DNA of 64,000 nt from Allofranklinella schreckenbergeri (GTDB lineage Bacteria > Pseudomonadota > Gammaproteobacteria > Burkholderiales > Burkholderiaceae_C), in NCBI RefSeq assembly GCF_003703475.1, contig NZ_RDQM01000011.1, positions 1-64,000 of the forward strand. Direction: 5' to 3'. The translations under genes were made by a program, and so were the position numbers. Below, piece after piece: positions 47,848 through 59,124 of this stretch (position 1 is its first letter; every line of letters begins with the position of its first letter). Below the pieces are notes generated by a model. It saw nothing but the letters and a program-made list of their open reading frames with translations, did not search any database and was not told where the DNA came from.

Positions 47848-48438
47848 GTGAGCGGCGTACGACAATTCGACGAGGCGGCCATCGTGCCCAAGATGCTGGA
47901 GGTATTTCGCGCCAAGGGCTGGCAAGGCAGCTCCATGCAGGATCTGGCGCAGGCCAGCCAGGTGCAGCGCGGCTCGCTCTACCACGCCTTTGGCAGCAAG
48001 CAGGCACTGTTTTTGCGCGCCTTCGATCTGTACGCGCAGCGCTTCGAGCGCAAATTGCAAACTGCCTGGCGCACTGCGGATGGCGCGAGCGACGCTGACG
48101 CAGCCGCCGTGTTGCAAGGCTTTTTCGATGTGGCGCTATCCAACATGTGCGGCCGACCGGCCCACGGCTGCCTGACCACCCGCACGGCCATGGAGCTGCA
48201 AGCCGATGACGGCCCGATCCGCCAGCGTTTGCAGCAGTTTCTGCAAGGTTTGCAAGCGCAGTTGGCCCTGCGGCTGGACAGACCAGATGCGCGCGCGCAA
48301 TTGCGCCTGCCGCCGCAGGCCACGGCCCAGACCGTGCTGACCTTCACCCGAGGGCTGGCGGTCATGGAGCGCATCCAGCGCGATCGCGCACAGTTGCACA
48401 CGCAAACACAGGCTTTCGTGCAGTTGCTGCTGCGCTAG
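47848..48438 (+). CDS. TetR-family transcriptional repressor
   Basis: The 196-residue regulator starts at the GTG (SGVRQFDEAAIV), which has AAAGGA 7 bases upstream; an open frame continues to 47758 but would cross both operators. The HTH lies in SSMQDLAQASQVQRGSLYHAFGSKQALFLRAFDLY (about residues 27-61), with the usual LYHAFGSK core. The ligand domain contains CGRPAHGCLTTRTAMEL, as in the AcrR/NemR-like group with a conserved Cys. It probably represses itself and the divergent EamA transporter. Confidence 0.87.
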   Translation: MSGVRQFDEAAIVPKMLEVFRAKGWQGSSMQDLAQASQVQRGSLYHAFGSKQALFLRAFDLYAQRFERKLQTAWRTADGASDADAAAVLQGFFDVALSNMCGRPAHGCLTTRTAMELQADDGPIRQRLQQFLQGLQAQLALRLDRPDARAQLRLPPQATAQTVLTFTRGLAVMERIQRDRAQLHTQTQAFVQLLLR

Positions 48439-48516
48439 ACGCACCGCCTTAGCGCAAAGGGGCCGAAAGCGATCTGAACGGAGATCGCCGCGCCCCCCCA
48501 ATCCGGCAAACCCCTA

Positions 48517-48677
48517 GAGCCTGTTCAAAGTCTCGGCACGAGCGGGCAAGAAGCGGTTTGGGATGGGCTGCAAGGCGCAAAACGCAGCCATAGCCCCCGC
48601 TATGGCGAGGCTTTGCAACGCCGCAGGCCGCCCCAATCCGTTCTCTTGACCGCCGTGTAGAGACTTTGAACAGGCTC
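48517..48677. mobile_element. 161-bp MITE-like element with perfect 18-bp terminal inverted repeats
   Basis: The left end GAGCCTGTTCAAAGTCTC (48517-48534) and right end GAGACTTTGAACAGGCTC (48660-48677) are exact reverse complements. The interior has no coding capacity but a CCATAGC/GCTATGG inverted repeat. The ends match the IS5-type terminus at the window start, so mobilisation in trans by that family is plausible. The flanks are CTA and TTA, so no exact target duplication is seen. The right end abuts the stop codon of the next gene. Confidence 0.75.
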
Positions 48678-50261
48678 TTACGCCGCGCCGTAAGGGCTGA
48701 AGTGGCTGTGGTGCTCATCCACTGCCAAGGTGCTGCCCAGAAACGGGAAGGCGCGCTGGCGGCAGTCTTGGCGCTCGCAGACTTTGCAACCCATGCCGAT
48801 GGGCGTGGCCGCTTGCGGGTCTTTGCAGTCCAGGCCGCGCGAATACACCAGTTGGCTGGCATGGCGCACATCGCAGCCCAGACCGATGGAGAACATGGTG
48901 CGCGGCGCGCCCCAGCCGCCCGCGCCGCTGGCGCCCAGATCGCGGCGTGTGACGGTGCGGGCAATCCAGAGGTAAATGCGCCCATCGGGCATGCTGGCCA
49001 GTTGGGTGAGCACACGGCCGGGCTGCTCGAACGCCTCATACACCTTCCACAGCGGGCAGGTGCCGCCGGTGCGGCTGAAGTGAAAGTGCGTGGCCGACTG
49101 GCGCTTGCTGATGTTGCCCGCGCGGTCCACACGCACGAAGAAGAACGGCACGCCGGGCGCGCCGGGGCGTTGCAAGGTGCTGAGGCGGTGGCAGACGGTT
49201 TCAAAGCCCACGCCAAAGGCATCGGCCAGCAGGTCGATGTCGTAACGCAGCGCCTGAGCCTGGGCGAGAAAGCGCTGGTAGGGCAGCAACCAAGCGCCCG
49301 CAAAGTAATTGGCCAGGCCGATGCGCGCCAGCCGCCGCGCTGGCTCGTCGTGGGCCAGGGGCGCAGCTTCGGTGAGGGCGTCGAGCAGCGGGGCGTGTTC
49401 GATCAAGGCCCATTGCGTGGCCATTTGAAAGCTGCGCTGGCTGGCGTCCAGCCGCCGATCCAGCAACAAGGTGCGCGCGGCCGGGTCGAAGCGGCGCTTG
49501 CTGCCGCTGCCCGGCGGGGCGGGCAAGACGGTGATGCCATGCGCCTGTGCCAGACGGCGCGCCAGCCATTGGGCGTTGGCCGAGGCAGGTGTGGCGAACG
49601 GGCTGCTGGCGTGGTGGGCGCTGGTCTGGGCGCTTTGCTCCTGCCGGGCTTGTTCGGCCAACGCTTCGGCGGCGCGGTCGATGGCGTCGAAATGGTTTTG
49701 ATGGGCGTAGAAAAAATCACGCACGGCTTCAAACGGCGTGGTGCGCGGCGCGGCAATGCCTGCGGCGGCGGCCGCGATGCGCTGGGCGGGGCGGCGGCCT
49801 GCGCGGGTGGCATCAGCCGTGGGAGTTTTTGCGCTGTCGCCAGCGGCTTCGTCCTGGGGCGCAGCGCCACGGCCATCGCCCAGTTGCAAGGCCAGGGCTT
49901 CGAGTTTGTCCAGCGCGTCCTGATGGCGGCGGTGCAGCGCCAGCAGCGCGCGGCCCAGAGCGGGCATTTGCGTGGCGACTTCTTGCAGCTCCGGCAGGCT
50001 GATCGGCTCGGGCGCATCGACCAGCGCCTCGCGCAAGCTGGCGATCAGGCGCGCCTGCTCGTCTTCGGAAAACTGCTGGATGTCCACCCCCAGCGCGCGG
50101 TGGATTTTCAGCAGCACAGCCACCGTCAAGGGGCGCTGGTTTTGCTCGATCTGGTTGAGGTAGCTGGTGGAGATGCCCAGCGCCTGGGCCAGCGCCGCTT
50201 GTGTGAGGCCGCGCTCATCGCGCAGGCGGCGCAGCTTCACGCCCATAAAGACTTTTTTCAT
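48678..50261 (-). CDS. Short-chain acyl-CoA regulator, XRE/ImmA type (RamB/PrpR-like)
   Basis: The 527-residue regulator has an N-terminal HTH (KLRRLRDERGLTQAALAQALGISTSYLNQIEQ), a long Ala/Arg-rich linker near 140-180, an ImmA/IrrE-like middle (GLANYFAGAWLLPYQRFLAQAQ, DAFGVGFETVCHRLSTLQRP), and a C-terminal Cys cluster (GLGCDVRHASQLVY, GMGCKVCERQDCRQRAFP). Related proteins RamB and mycobacterial PrpR control acetate/propionate use. It is divergent from the 2-methylcitrate genes and probably their regulator. Its stop codon directly touches the MITE-like element, so the native C-terminus may have been altered. Confidence 0.85.
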   Translation of the reverse strand: MKKVFMGVKLRRLRDERGLTQAALAQALGISTSYLNQIEQNQRPLTVAVLLKIHRALGVDIQQFSEDEQARLIASLREALVDAPEPISLPELQEVATQMPALGRALLALHRRHQDALDKLEALALQLGDGRGAAPQDEAAGDSAKTPTADATRAGRRPAQRIAAAAAGIAAPRTTPFEAVRDFFYAHQNHFDAIDRAAEALAEQARQEQSAQTSAHHASSPFATPASANAQWLARRLAQAHGITVLPAPPGSGSKRRFDPAARTLLLDRRLDASQRSFQMATQWALIEHAPLLDALTEAAPLAHDEPARRLARIGLANYFAGAWLLPYQRFLAQAQALRYDIDLLADAFGVGFETVCHRLSTLQRPGAPGVPFFFVRVDRAGNISKRQSATHFHFSRTGGTCPLWKVYEAFEQPGRVLTQLASMPDGRIYLWIARTVTRRDLGASGAGGWGAPRTMFSIGLGCDVRHASQLVYSRGLDCKDPQAATPIGMGCKVCERQDCRQRAFPFLGSTLAVDEHHSHFSPYGAA

Positions 50262-50305
50262 CGTTGGCAGGCTCGCAAGGGGCGCGACACAGCGCGCTTT
50301 TTGTT

Positions 50306-50399
50306 ATTCGCAAAATTTGCAAAATTTGGCATTTTGATTCGCAACATTACGCTTTTTCAGCTCTTATGCGGCCCAGAATTTTTGCGTACATTGCGAATC
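50306..50399. promoter_or_regulatory. RamB/PrpR-type operator region
   Basis: The divergent region has ATTCGCAAAATTTGCAAAAT (50306-50325) with the TTTGCAAA core known for RamB-type regulators. A 9-bp perfect inverted pair, GATTCGCAA (50336-50344) and TTGCGAATC (50391-50399), is also present; the second member touches the start codon of the thioesterase gene. Confidence 0.55.
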
Positions 50400-50804
50400 A
50401 TGACAAGCTTTGACAGTGCTACCGAGGTGCAAGAAATCGTGCTTGCACAAGATGCCAACCACCGCCAAACCCTGTTTGCCGGTCATGGCCTGCGCATGCT
50501 GGCCAAGAGCGCTTATTTATGCGCCCGCCAATTTGCCCATAGCGAAGTGGTGATGGCCCGCGTGGTGGATGTGCAATTTCTCGCCCCCGTGGCCGTGGGC
50601 AGCGCGCTCAGCCTGCGCGCCTGGGTTGCGCGCGTGGGCCGCAGCTCCATGACGGTGTGCGTGCACGGCCTGGCCGAACAAGCGCCGGGCATCCCCGCCG
50701 AGCTGGCCTTGCAAGGCTTGTTTGAGATGGTCGCCGTCGATGCCCACGGCAGACCCAAGGCCGTGCCCCAGGCCGTCAATCCCAATCAGGAGAAAACCCC
50801 ATGA
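50400..50804 (+). CDS. Acyl-CoA thioesterase-like hotdog protein
   Basis: The 134-residue protein has the YciA-like pattern [45 protein letters not shown] spread over residues 18-62. [29 protein letters not shown] follows. It would hydrolyse an acyl-CoA, perhaps excess propionyl-CoA. Its TGA overlaps the prpC ATG (50801-50804), so it is the first gene of the prp operon. Confidence 0.8.
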   Translation: MTSFDSATEVQEIVLAQDANHRQTLFAGHGLRMLAKSAYLCARQFAHSEVVMARVVDVQFLAPVAVGSALSLRAWVARVGRSSMTVCVHGLAEQAPGIPAELALQGLFEMVAVDAHGRPKAVPQAVNPNQEKTP

Positions 50805-52009
50805 ACCCCACCGCCACCGCCCAGGAAAGCCCACCTGCCGCATCTGCCACCTGTGCCACATCGGCCGCCCCGGCCACCGCCAAGCCCAAGAAATCCGTCG
50901 CCCTCTCGGGCGTGGCGGCGGGCAATACCGCGCTGTGCACCGTGGGGCGCTCGGGCAACGATTTGCACTACCGTGGCTACGACATTCTGGATGTGGCCGA
51001 GCGCTGCACTTTTGAAGAAGTGGCGCATTTGCTGGTGCACGGCAAGCTGCCCAACCCGGCCGAGCTGGCGGCCTATCTGGGCAAGCTGCGCGGCCTGCGT
51101 GGCCTGCCCGCGCAGGCGCGCGCGGTGCTCGAGGCCCTGCCCGCCAGCGCCCACCCGATGGATGTGCTGCGCACCTACGTCTCCATGCTGGGCACGGTGC
51201 AGCCGGAAAAAGAGGAGCAAAGCCTAGCCGGCGCGCGCGACATTGCCGACAAGCTGCTAGCCTCGCTGGGCTCGGCGCTGCTGTACTGGTACCACTTCGC
51301 CCACAACGGGCGGCGCATCGAGGTGCTGACCGATGACGACTCCATCGGCGGCCATTACCTGCACCTGCTGCACGGCCAGCGCCCCAGCGACTCTTGGGTG
51401 CGCGCCATGCACACCAGCCTGATCCTGTACGCCGAGCACGAATTCAACGCCAGCACCTTCACCAGCCGCGTCATCACCGGCACGGGCAGCGACATGTATT
51501 CGGCCATCGCCGGGGCCATTGGCGCGCTGCGCGGGCCCAAGCACGGCGGGGCCAATGAGGTGGCCTTCGACATCCAGAGCCGCTACGCTGACCCGGACGC
51601 GGCCGAGGCCGACATCCGCCGCCGCGTCGAGGCCAAGGAGGTGGTGATCGGCTTTGGCCACCCGGTCTACACCATTGCCGATCCGCGCAACCAGGTCATC
51701 AAGAAGGTGGCGCGCCAGCTCTCGCAGGAGGCCGACTCCATGCGCCTGTTCGATGTGGCCGAGCGCGTCGAAGCGGTGATGTGGCAGGCCAAGCGCATGT
51801 TCCCCAATCTGGACTGGTTCAGCGCCGTGAGCTACCACATGATGGGCGTGCCCACGGCGCAGTTCACGCCGCTGTTCGTGCTGGCGCGCACCGCGGGCTG
51901 GAGCGCGCACGTGATCGAGCAGCGCCAGGACGGCAAGATCATCCGCCCCAGCGCCCACTACACCGGGCCGGAGAACCTGGCTTTCGTGCCCATCGAGGCG
52001 CGCGCCTGA
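50801..52009 (+). CDS. prpC: 2-methylcitrate synthase
   Basis: The 402-residue citrate-synthase-fold enzyme condenses propionyl-CoA with oxaloacetate. Family motifs are [21 protein letters not shown], the catalytic His region [45 protein letters not shown] with the second His, and [16 protein letters not shown] with the Asp/Glu region. The first 33 residues are an unusual Ala/Thr/Pro-rich extension. AGGAGAAAA precedes the ATG. A double hairpin repeat follows the stop. Confidence 0.95.
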   Translation: MNPTATAQESPPAASATCATSAAPATAKPKKSVALSGVAAGNTALCTVGRSGNDLHYRGYDILDVAERCTFEEVAHLLVHGKLPNPAELAAYLGKLRGLRGLPAQARAVLEALPASAHPMDVLRTYVSMLGTVQPEKEEQSLAGARDIADKLLASLGSALLYWYHFAHNGRRIEVLTDDDSIGGHYLHLLHGQRPSDSWVRAMHTSLILYAEHEFNASTFTSRVITGTGSDMYSAIAGAIGALRGPKHGGANEVAFDIQSRYADPDAAEADIRRRVEAKEVVIGFGHPVYTIADPRNQVIKKVARQLSQEADSMRLFDVAERVEAVMWQAKRMFPNLDWFSAVSYHMMGVPTAQFTPLFVLARTAGWSAHVIEQRQDGKIIRPSAHYTGPENLAFVPIEARA

Positions 52010-52020
52010 CCCCTCCCCTT

Positions 52021-52087
52021 CCACTTCAAGGGAAACTTCGCAGCATATCCACCATGCCGAAATGCCGCGCTTTTCTTGCCGATTGAT
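52021..52087 (-). repeat. Intergenic hairpin repeat, copy 9a (GC-richer variant)
   Basis: CACTTCAAGGGAAACTT and TTTTCTTGCCGATTGAT form weakened arms around CCATGCCGAAAT (52052-52063). It starts 12 bp after the prpC stop and precedes a second copy. Confidence 0.6.
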
Positions 52088-52109
52088 CCGCCATTTCTCG
52101 CAACAACAA

Positions 52110-52186
52110 TACCAATCAAAAAGAAAACCATGCGCTTATACATCATGCCGAAACAAGGCAGTTTTCTTTCTTTTTGATATGGAATA
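52110..52186 (-). repeat. Intergenic hairpin repeat, copy 9b
   Basis: ACCAATCAAAAAGAAAAC and TTTCTTTCTTTTTGATATGG form long arms around ATCATGCCGAAAC (52142-52154). It is the second of two adjacent copies between prpC and acnD. Confidence 0.85.
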
Positions 52187-52244
52187 AAACCCGCGCAAGC
52201 CCCGCCTGGGCTTGACGCCACCACCCACACCCCACGACCTGCCC

Positions 52245-54878
<2,634 letters not shown>

Positions 54879-55027
54879 ATGCCCCACCCGAATGCCTTGC
54901 CTTTTCCCCCCTCTCCCGCTGGCGGGAGAAGGCCGGGGTGAGGGTGTGCGCCCGCCAGGGCGCGATCCCTGCTCAGGCATGACAGAAACATCCCCCCATT
55001 CACCACTTCTTCCCCCGAAAGCCCCCC

Positions 55028-56266
55028 ATGCTCCCTGCCCCGCCACTCCCCGCCCCGCTGCGCATCCCCGCCACCTACATGCGCGGCGGCACCAGCAAGG
55101 GCGTGTTTTTTCGTCTTGCGGATTTGCCGCCCCAGGCGCAGCAGCCCGGCGCGGCGCGCGATGCCTTGCTGATGCGCGTGATCGGCTCGCCCGACCCCTA
55201 TGCCCAGCACATCGACGGCATGGGCGGGGCCAGCTCCAGCACCAGCAAGTGCGTCATCATCTCGCCGTCAAGCCGGCCCGGCCACGACGTGGACTACCTC
55301 TACGGCCAGGTCGCCATTGGCGAGGCGCTGGTCGATTGGAGCGGCAACTGCGGCAACCTCTCCAGCGCCGTCGGGCCGTTTGCCATTGCCAACGGCTTGA
55401 TCCCGCCCGAGCGGCTGCGGGATGGCATGGTGGAAGTACGCATCTGGCAGGCCAACATCGGCAAGACCATCCTCGCCCGAGTGCCGGTGCAGGGCGGGCA
55501 GGTGGTGGAAGGCGGTGATTTCATGCTCGATGGCGTGGCCTTCCCGGCGGCGGAAATCGTGCTCGAATTCATCGACCCGGTGGACGAAGGCGAAGGCGCG
55601 ATGTTCCCCACCGGCCAGCTCGTCGATGAACTCGACGTGCCCGGCCTGGGCCGCCTGCCCGCCACGCTCATCAGCGCCGGCATCCCCACCGTCTTCGTCA
55701 ACGCCGCCGACATCGGCCTGACCGGCAGCGAGCTGCAAAAGGACATCAACGCCGACGCGCAAAAGCTGGCCATGTTCGAGGCCATCCGCACCGCAGGCGC
55801 GCTGCGCATGGGCCTGATCCAGCGCCCGGAAGAAGCCGCCCAGCGCCAGCACACGCCCAAAGTGGCCTTTGTCGCCCCGCCCGCCGACTACACCGCTTCC
55901 AGCGGCAAGACCATTCATGCTGCCGACATCGACCTGCGGGTGCGGGCGCTGTCCATGGGCAAGCTGCACCACGCCATGATGGGCACGGCCTCGGTCGCCA
56001 TCGCCGCCGCCACCGCCGTGCCCGGCACGCTGGTGAACCGCGCCGCTGGCGGCGAACCGCGCGAGAGCGTGTGCTTTGGCCACCCCTCAGGCAGCTTGCG
56101 CGTGGGCGCGGCAGTGGAAAACGCCAGCGGCCGATGGACGGTGAAAAAAGCCGTGATGAGCCGCAGCGCCCGGGTGCTGATGAGCGGCTGGGTGCATGTG
56201 CCCGTCGACACCCTCGCGCCCACGCAGAACTTGCCGGAAAACACGCCGGAAAACCGCCCGGCGTAA
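55028..56266 (+). CDS. prpF: 2-methylaconitate cis-trans isomerase
   Basis: The 412-residue diaminopimelate-epimerase-fold isomerase converts the AcnD product to the isomer used for 2-methylisocitrate formation. Family motifs are ATYMRGGTSKGVFFR with the catalytic Lys, IDGMGGASSSTSKCVI, GNCGNLSSAVGPFAI and GKLHHAMMGTASV. It follows acnD by 149 bp that look non-coding. A hairpin repeat lies 42 bp after the stop. Confidence 0.95.
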   Translation: MLPAPPLPAPLRIPATYMRGGTSKGVFFRLADLPPQAQQPGAARDALLMRVIGSPDPYAQHIDGMGGASSSTSKCVIISPSSRPGHDVDYLYGQVAIGEALVDWSGNCGNLSSAVGPFAIANGLIPPERLRDGMVEVRIWQANIGKTILARVPVQGGQVVEGGDFMLDGVAFPAAEIVLEFIDPVDEGEGAMFPTGQLVDELDVPGLGRLPATLISAGIPTVFVNAADIGLTGSELQKDINADAQKLAMFEAIRTAGALRMGLIQRPEEAAQRQHTPKVAFVAPPADYTASSGKTIHAADIDLRVRALSMGKLHHAMMGTASVAIAAATAVPGTLVNRAAGGEPRESVCFGHPSGSLRVGAAVENASGRWTVKKAVMSRSARVLMSGWVHVPVDTLAPTQNLPENTPENRPA

Positions 56267-56307
56267 CACCAAAGCAAGGCCAGCGACCGCCCCGGCCAAC
56301 AATCCAA

Positions 56308-56386
56308 AATTACAAATCAATGTGAATTCCACTTTATATATAACAAGCCTAAAACAGAATTTTTTATTTCCTATTGATTTGTAAAA
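56308..56386 (-). repeat. Intergenic hairpin repeat, copy 10
   Basis: The arms TTACAAATCAAT (56310-56321) and ATTGATTTGTAA (56373-56384) are exact 12-bp reverse complements and differ from other copies in a compensated way. The core reads AAGCCTAAAAC (56345-56355), diverged. It lies between prpF and prpB. Confidence 0.85.
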
Positions 56387-56418
56387 ATTCAAACCAAAAC
56401 CTCAGGAAAGCCACACTC

Positions 56419-57285
56419 ATGTCCGCTCCCCCTCGCCAGCAACTGCGCACCCTCATCCAGGCCCGCCGTGGCGCCCTCGTGCCCGGCGCCTTCAATGCCT
56501 TGTCGGCCAAGGTCGCCGAAGACCTGGGTTTTGAAGCCATTTACGTCACCGGCGCGGGCGTGACCAACATGTGGCTGGGCCTGCCCGACCAAGGCTTCAT
56601 GGGCCTGCACGAAATCGCCGAGCACACCGCCCGCATCCGCGACGCCGTGGCCCTGCCGCTGATCGTCGATGCCGACACCGGCTTTGGCAACGCCCTCAAC
56701 GTCTACCACAGCGTGCGCACACTCGAGCGCGCCGGAGCCGACTGCATCCAGCTCGAAGACCAGCTCGCGCCCAAGCGCTGCGGCCACTTCAGCGGCAAGC
56801 AGGTCATCAGCACCGAGGAGGCCGTGGGCAAGATCAAGGCCGCCGCCGATGCCCGGCGCGACGCCGACCTGCTCATCATGGCCCGCACCGACGCCGCAGC
56901 CGTGCACGGCTTCGAAGCCGCCGTTGAGCGCGCCCAGCGCTTTGCCGAAGCCGGGGCCGATCTGCTGTTCGTCGAAGCCGTCACCAGCGCCGAGCACATC
57001 CGCGCCCTGCCCGGCCTGCTGCCCGTGCCGCAACTGATGAACATGGTCATCGGCGGCAAAACCCCCATCGTCGGCGCCGACGAGCTGGCCGCGCTGGGCT
57101 ACGGCGTCGTGCTCTATGCCAACGCCGCGCTGCAAGGCGCGCTCACCGGCATGCAAAACGCCCTGGGCGCGCTGCGCCGCGACAAGCAGCTGCTCGAATC
57201 CAGCGGCCTGGTCGCCCCCTTCGCCGAACGCCAGCGCCTGGTCGGCAAACCGGCCTGGGATGCATTGGAGCAGCGTTACGGCTGA
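56419..57285 (+). CDS. prpB: Isocitrate lyase/PEP mutase-family lyase, probable methylisocitrate lyase
   Basis: The 288-residue TIM-barrel enzyme has metal ligands in LIVDADTGFGN (D85, D87) and the catalytic KRCGHFSGKQ (119-128). Position after prpF suggests cleavage of 2-methylisocitrate to succinate and pyruvate. However, CGHFSGK and NMVIGGKTPIV resemble broader family members such as 2,3-dimethylmalate lyase or oxaloacetate decarboxylase more than classical PrpB (CGHRPNK). AGGAAAG lies 9 bases before the ATG at 56419. Confidence 0.75.
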   Translation: MSAPPRQQLRTLIQARRGALVPGAFNALSAKVAEDLGFEAIYVTGAGVTNMWLGLPDQGFMGLHEIAEHTARIRDAVALPLIVDADTGFGNALNVYHSVRTLERAGADCIQLEDQLAPKRCGHFSGKQVISTEEAVGKIKAAADARRDADLLIMARTDAAAVHGFEAAVERAQRFAEAGADLLFVEAVTSAEHIRALPGLLPVPQLMNMVIGGKTPIVGADELAALGYGVVLYANAALQGALTGMQNALGALRRDKQLLESSGLVAPFAERQRLVGKPAWDALEQRYG

Positions 57286-57289
57286 GGGG

Positions 57290-57450
57290 CGGGTACATGC
57301 CGCCTTTCGTTCTCGCCCGTTTCAGCATGCCGTGCCAGCGTTGCATCGGCTTGCAGGTACTGGCCGGGCGTGGCGCCGAAGGACGGGCGAAAGCTTCGAT
57401 GAAGGCGCTGACGTTGCCGTAGCCAGCCTGCGCTAGCAGTGGTAGGCGGG
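57290..57450 (-). pseudogene. AraC-family regulator remnant (C-terminal HTH end)
   Basis: The minus strand reads AGYGNVSAFIEAF, then, after a one-base frame change near 57395, RPSFGATPGQYLQA and a stop. This is the second HTH of AraC/XylS regulators (family form GYGSxSAFxxAFRRxFGxTP). The rest of the gene is absent. It is a decayed fragment between prpB and the DUF4926 genes. Confidence 0.7.
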
Positions 57451-57492
57451 CAACCTGGAAACAAACGCCCCATCGAGAGGCCAAGCCCAAAC

Positions 57493-57520
57493 AACCAACC
57501 CGCCTTCCGGCGGGTTGGTT
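57493..57520. terminator. Strong hairpin, bidirectional terminator
   Basis: AACCAACCCGCC (57493-57504) and GGCGGGTTGGTT (57509-57520) form an exact 12-bp stem with loop TTCC. It abuts the stop of the DUF4926-like gene and separates it from prpB. T-runs are short on both sides. Confidence 0.65.
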
Positions 57521-57858
57521 CATTCTGCGGCAATCAAATCTTCCTCTTTGACGCAGTGCAAAGCCACTGTGTATCCCTGGTCGTCCAGAAATTCGACGAA
57601 GTAACCGTATCCCGTCTCAGCGCAGCCGCATAGATCGACCACTGTTCCTATCGCCCCCGGCGCAATGGCGGCTTCGGGCCCAGCGCCGCTGTCGTCACTT
57701 GCAGACCGCGCCTGCGCGGCCTGGGCGCACATGTCTTCCAATGTACCTGCCTCCCCCTGAGCGCTGGCTGCCACGGGCCAGCCATCGTCCCCATCACCTT
57801 CGGCGGGCAGCGCCCGCACGGTCTGGACGATTTGAAATTCCCGAAACTTATGCGCCAT
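57520..57858 (-). CDS. DUF4926-like protein with acidic insertion
   Basis: The 112-residue protein starts FREFQIVQTVRAL and ends GAIGTVVDLCGCAETGYGYFVEFLDDQGYTVAL followed by VKEEDLI, the halves of the DUF4926 fold (a small SH3-like barrel). An Ala/Gly/Asp-rich insert of about 45 residues separates them. The function is unknown; such proteins often sit next to toxins or immunity genes. Its ATG lies inside the end of the previous gene (11-bp overlap). Confidence 0.65.
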   Translation of the reverse strand: MAHKFREFQIVQTVRALPAEGDGDDGWPVAASAQGEAGTLEDMCAQAAQARSASDDSGAGPEAAIAPGAIGTVVDLCGCAETGYGYFVEFLDDQGYTVALHCVKEEDLIAAE

Positions 57859-58126
57859 GCTCGTTTGCTTTCTGCCCGTCATGGGGGCGTTGGTTGGGGA
57901 GAAATTTCCAGTGCAACCGTAAGTGCTGCGGCTCTATCCACGGTGTCGCCAAGGCTCGCCCCGCATCATCGGCGAACTCCACCAGACAGGCCGGATAAGG
58001 CTTGGATACCAGCGCCAATACCGTGCCCAGACAGCCCTTGGCAATGGCTTCTTCACCACCTTGTGCGGGAATGTCCAGCAGGGTTTGGACTACGTCCAGC
58101 TCGTTGAATGCTTGACGGGAATTCAT
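57848..58126 (-). CDS. DUF4926-like protein
   Basis: The 92-residue protein FNELDVVQTLLDIPAQGG ... GCLGTVLALV ... PACLVEFADDAGRALATPWIEPQHLRL has the same plan as its downstream neighbour but without the insert, so the two are probably tandem paralogues. The ATG overlaps the preceding stop (ATGA, 58123-58126). The function is unknown. Confidence 0.65.
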   Translation of the reverse strand: MNSRQAFNELDVVQTLLDIPAQGGEEAIAKGCLGTVLALVSKPYPACLVEFADDAGRALATPWIEPQHLRLHWKFLPNQRPHDGQKANEHGA

Positions 58127-58389
58127 GAGGATGTGCGGCGTTTGGGCGCCATGCGCAGCAACAACTCGTCGGGATCGAACGCATCCAGATCGTTGCCAAA
58201 GCGATAGCCACACACCTGCACTTGCTCCTTGATGACATCCAGCGCATCGTAATAGGCCAGCGCCAGCCCGGCCGGGCACTCCTTGCCTTGGGCCGCATCG
58301 TCGGCGGCTTGGCGGCCGGCTTTGAGCATGGCTCGGGTGACCTGTTCGAGCACCAGGGCCGCCAAGGCGTTGGAGTCGTTTGCAGACAT
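58123..58389 (-). CDS. Hypothetical protein (first gene of DUF4926 operon)
   Basis: The 88-residue acidic helical protein (SNALAALVLEQVTRAMLKAGRQ, ALAYYDALDVIKEQVQVCGYRFGND, DPDELLLRMAPKRR) is not a family I recognise. It is real by its overlap with the next gene and normal codon use. GAGAGGAAA precedes the ATG. Cotranscription with two DUF4926-like genes suggests a joint role. Confidence 0.6.
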   Translation of the reverse strand: MSANDSNALAALVLEQVTRAMLKAGRQAADDAAQGKECPAGLALAYYDALDVIKEQVQVCGYRFGNDLDAFDPDELLLRMAPKRRTSS

Positions 58390-58435
58390 TTTTCCTCTCC
58401 ATCTTCATGCGAGGCCGATCTGGCCAAGCCACGCT

Positions 58436-59062
58436 TCAAACGCCTTTGCCGCTTTCGCCCTCGCCGGGCGCGAGGGCGACAGGCGCAAAGCAGCCCAGGG
58501 CTTGCACGCCGGACAGGCCCAGGGCTTCCAGCGTGGCGATGTTGCGCTCGAAGATGGCGCTGGCGTCGGGCACGGCTTGAACGGCTTGCTCAATGCTGTC
58601 TTCGCGCAGCAGATGCAGCGTGGGGTACGGCGCGCGGTTGGTGTAGTTGCTCACGTCGTCGGCCTCGGTGCCCGCAAACTGGTAGTGCGGGTGGAAATCG
58701 GCGATTTGCAACACCCCCTCCAGCCCCAGGCGCTCCAGCAGGGCGTCGGCTTCATCGAGGAAGTCGTTGAAGTCGGCAAAGTCCTCCAGCATGTCCGGCA
58801 CCATCAGCAAGGTGGTGTCGCGCTGCGCGGGGTCGCTGTCGGCCAGCGCCAGCAACTGGCGCGCCAAATCCTTGAGCAAGGCGCTGTGGTCCTGCGCGTG
58901 GCTGACGGCGTAGTGCACCTGGCCTTTAACCTGCACGGCCTTGGCAAACGGGCACAAATTCAGGCCGATCACAGCCGCATCCACCCAGCGGCGGGTGGCG
59001 GCGATGATGGCTTCGTCATTCGCGCCAGCAGAGGGCGCTGCGGATGTGGGGAATGAGGTCAT
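58436..59062 (-). CDS. DUF1415 family protein
   Basis: The 208-residue cytoplasmic protein starts ATRRWVDAAVIGLNLCPFAKAVQV (Cys in the LCPFAK motif) and contains TLLMVPDMLEDFADFNDFLD and FHPHYQFAGTEADDVSNYTNRAPYPTLHLLRE. These are the conserved blocks of DUF1415. The biochemical function is unknown. It stands alone, 62 bp after nsrR on the same strand. Confidence 0.88.
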   Translation of the reverse strand: MTSFPTSAAPSAGANDEAIIAATRRWVDAAVIGLNLCPFAKAVQVKGQVHYAVSHAQDHSALLKDLARQLLALADSDPAQRDTTLLMVPDMLEDFADFNDFLDEADALLERLGLEGVLQIADFHPHYQFAGTEADDVSNYTNRAPYPTLHLLREDSIEQAVQAVPDASAIFERNIATLEALGLSGVQALGCFAPVALAPGEGESGKGV

Positions 59063-59124
59063 TTTTTTGAAAGCATGCTTTTGCTTTGGGCTTCAGCCCG
59101 CCATTGTGCGATGCCTGCGCTGTC

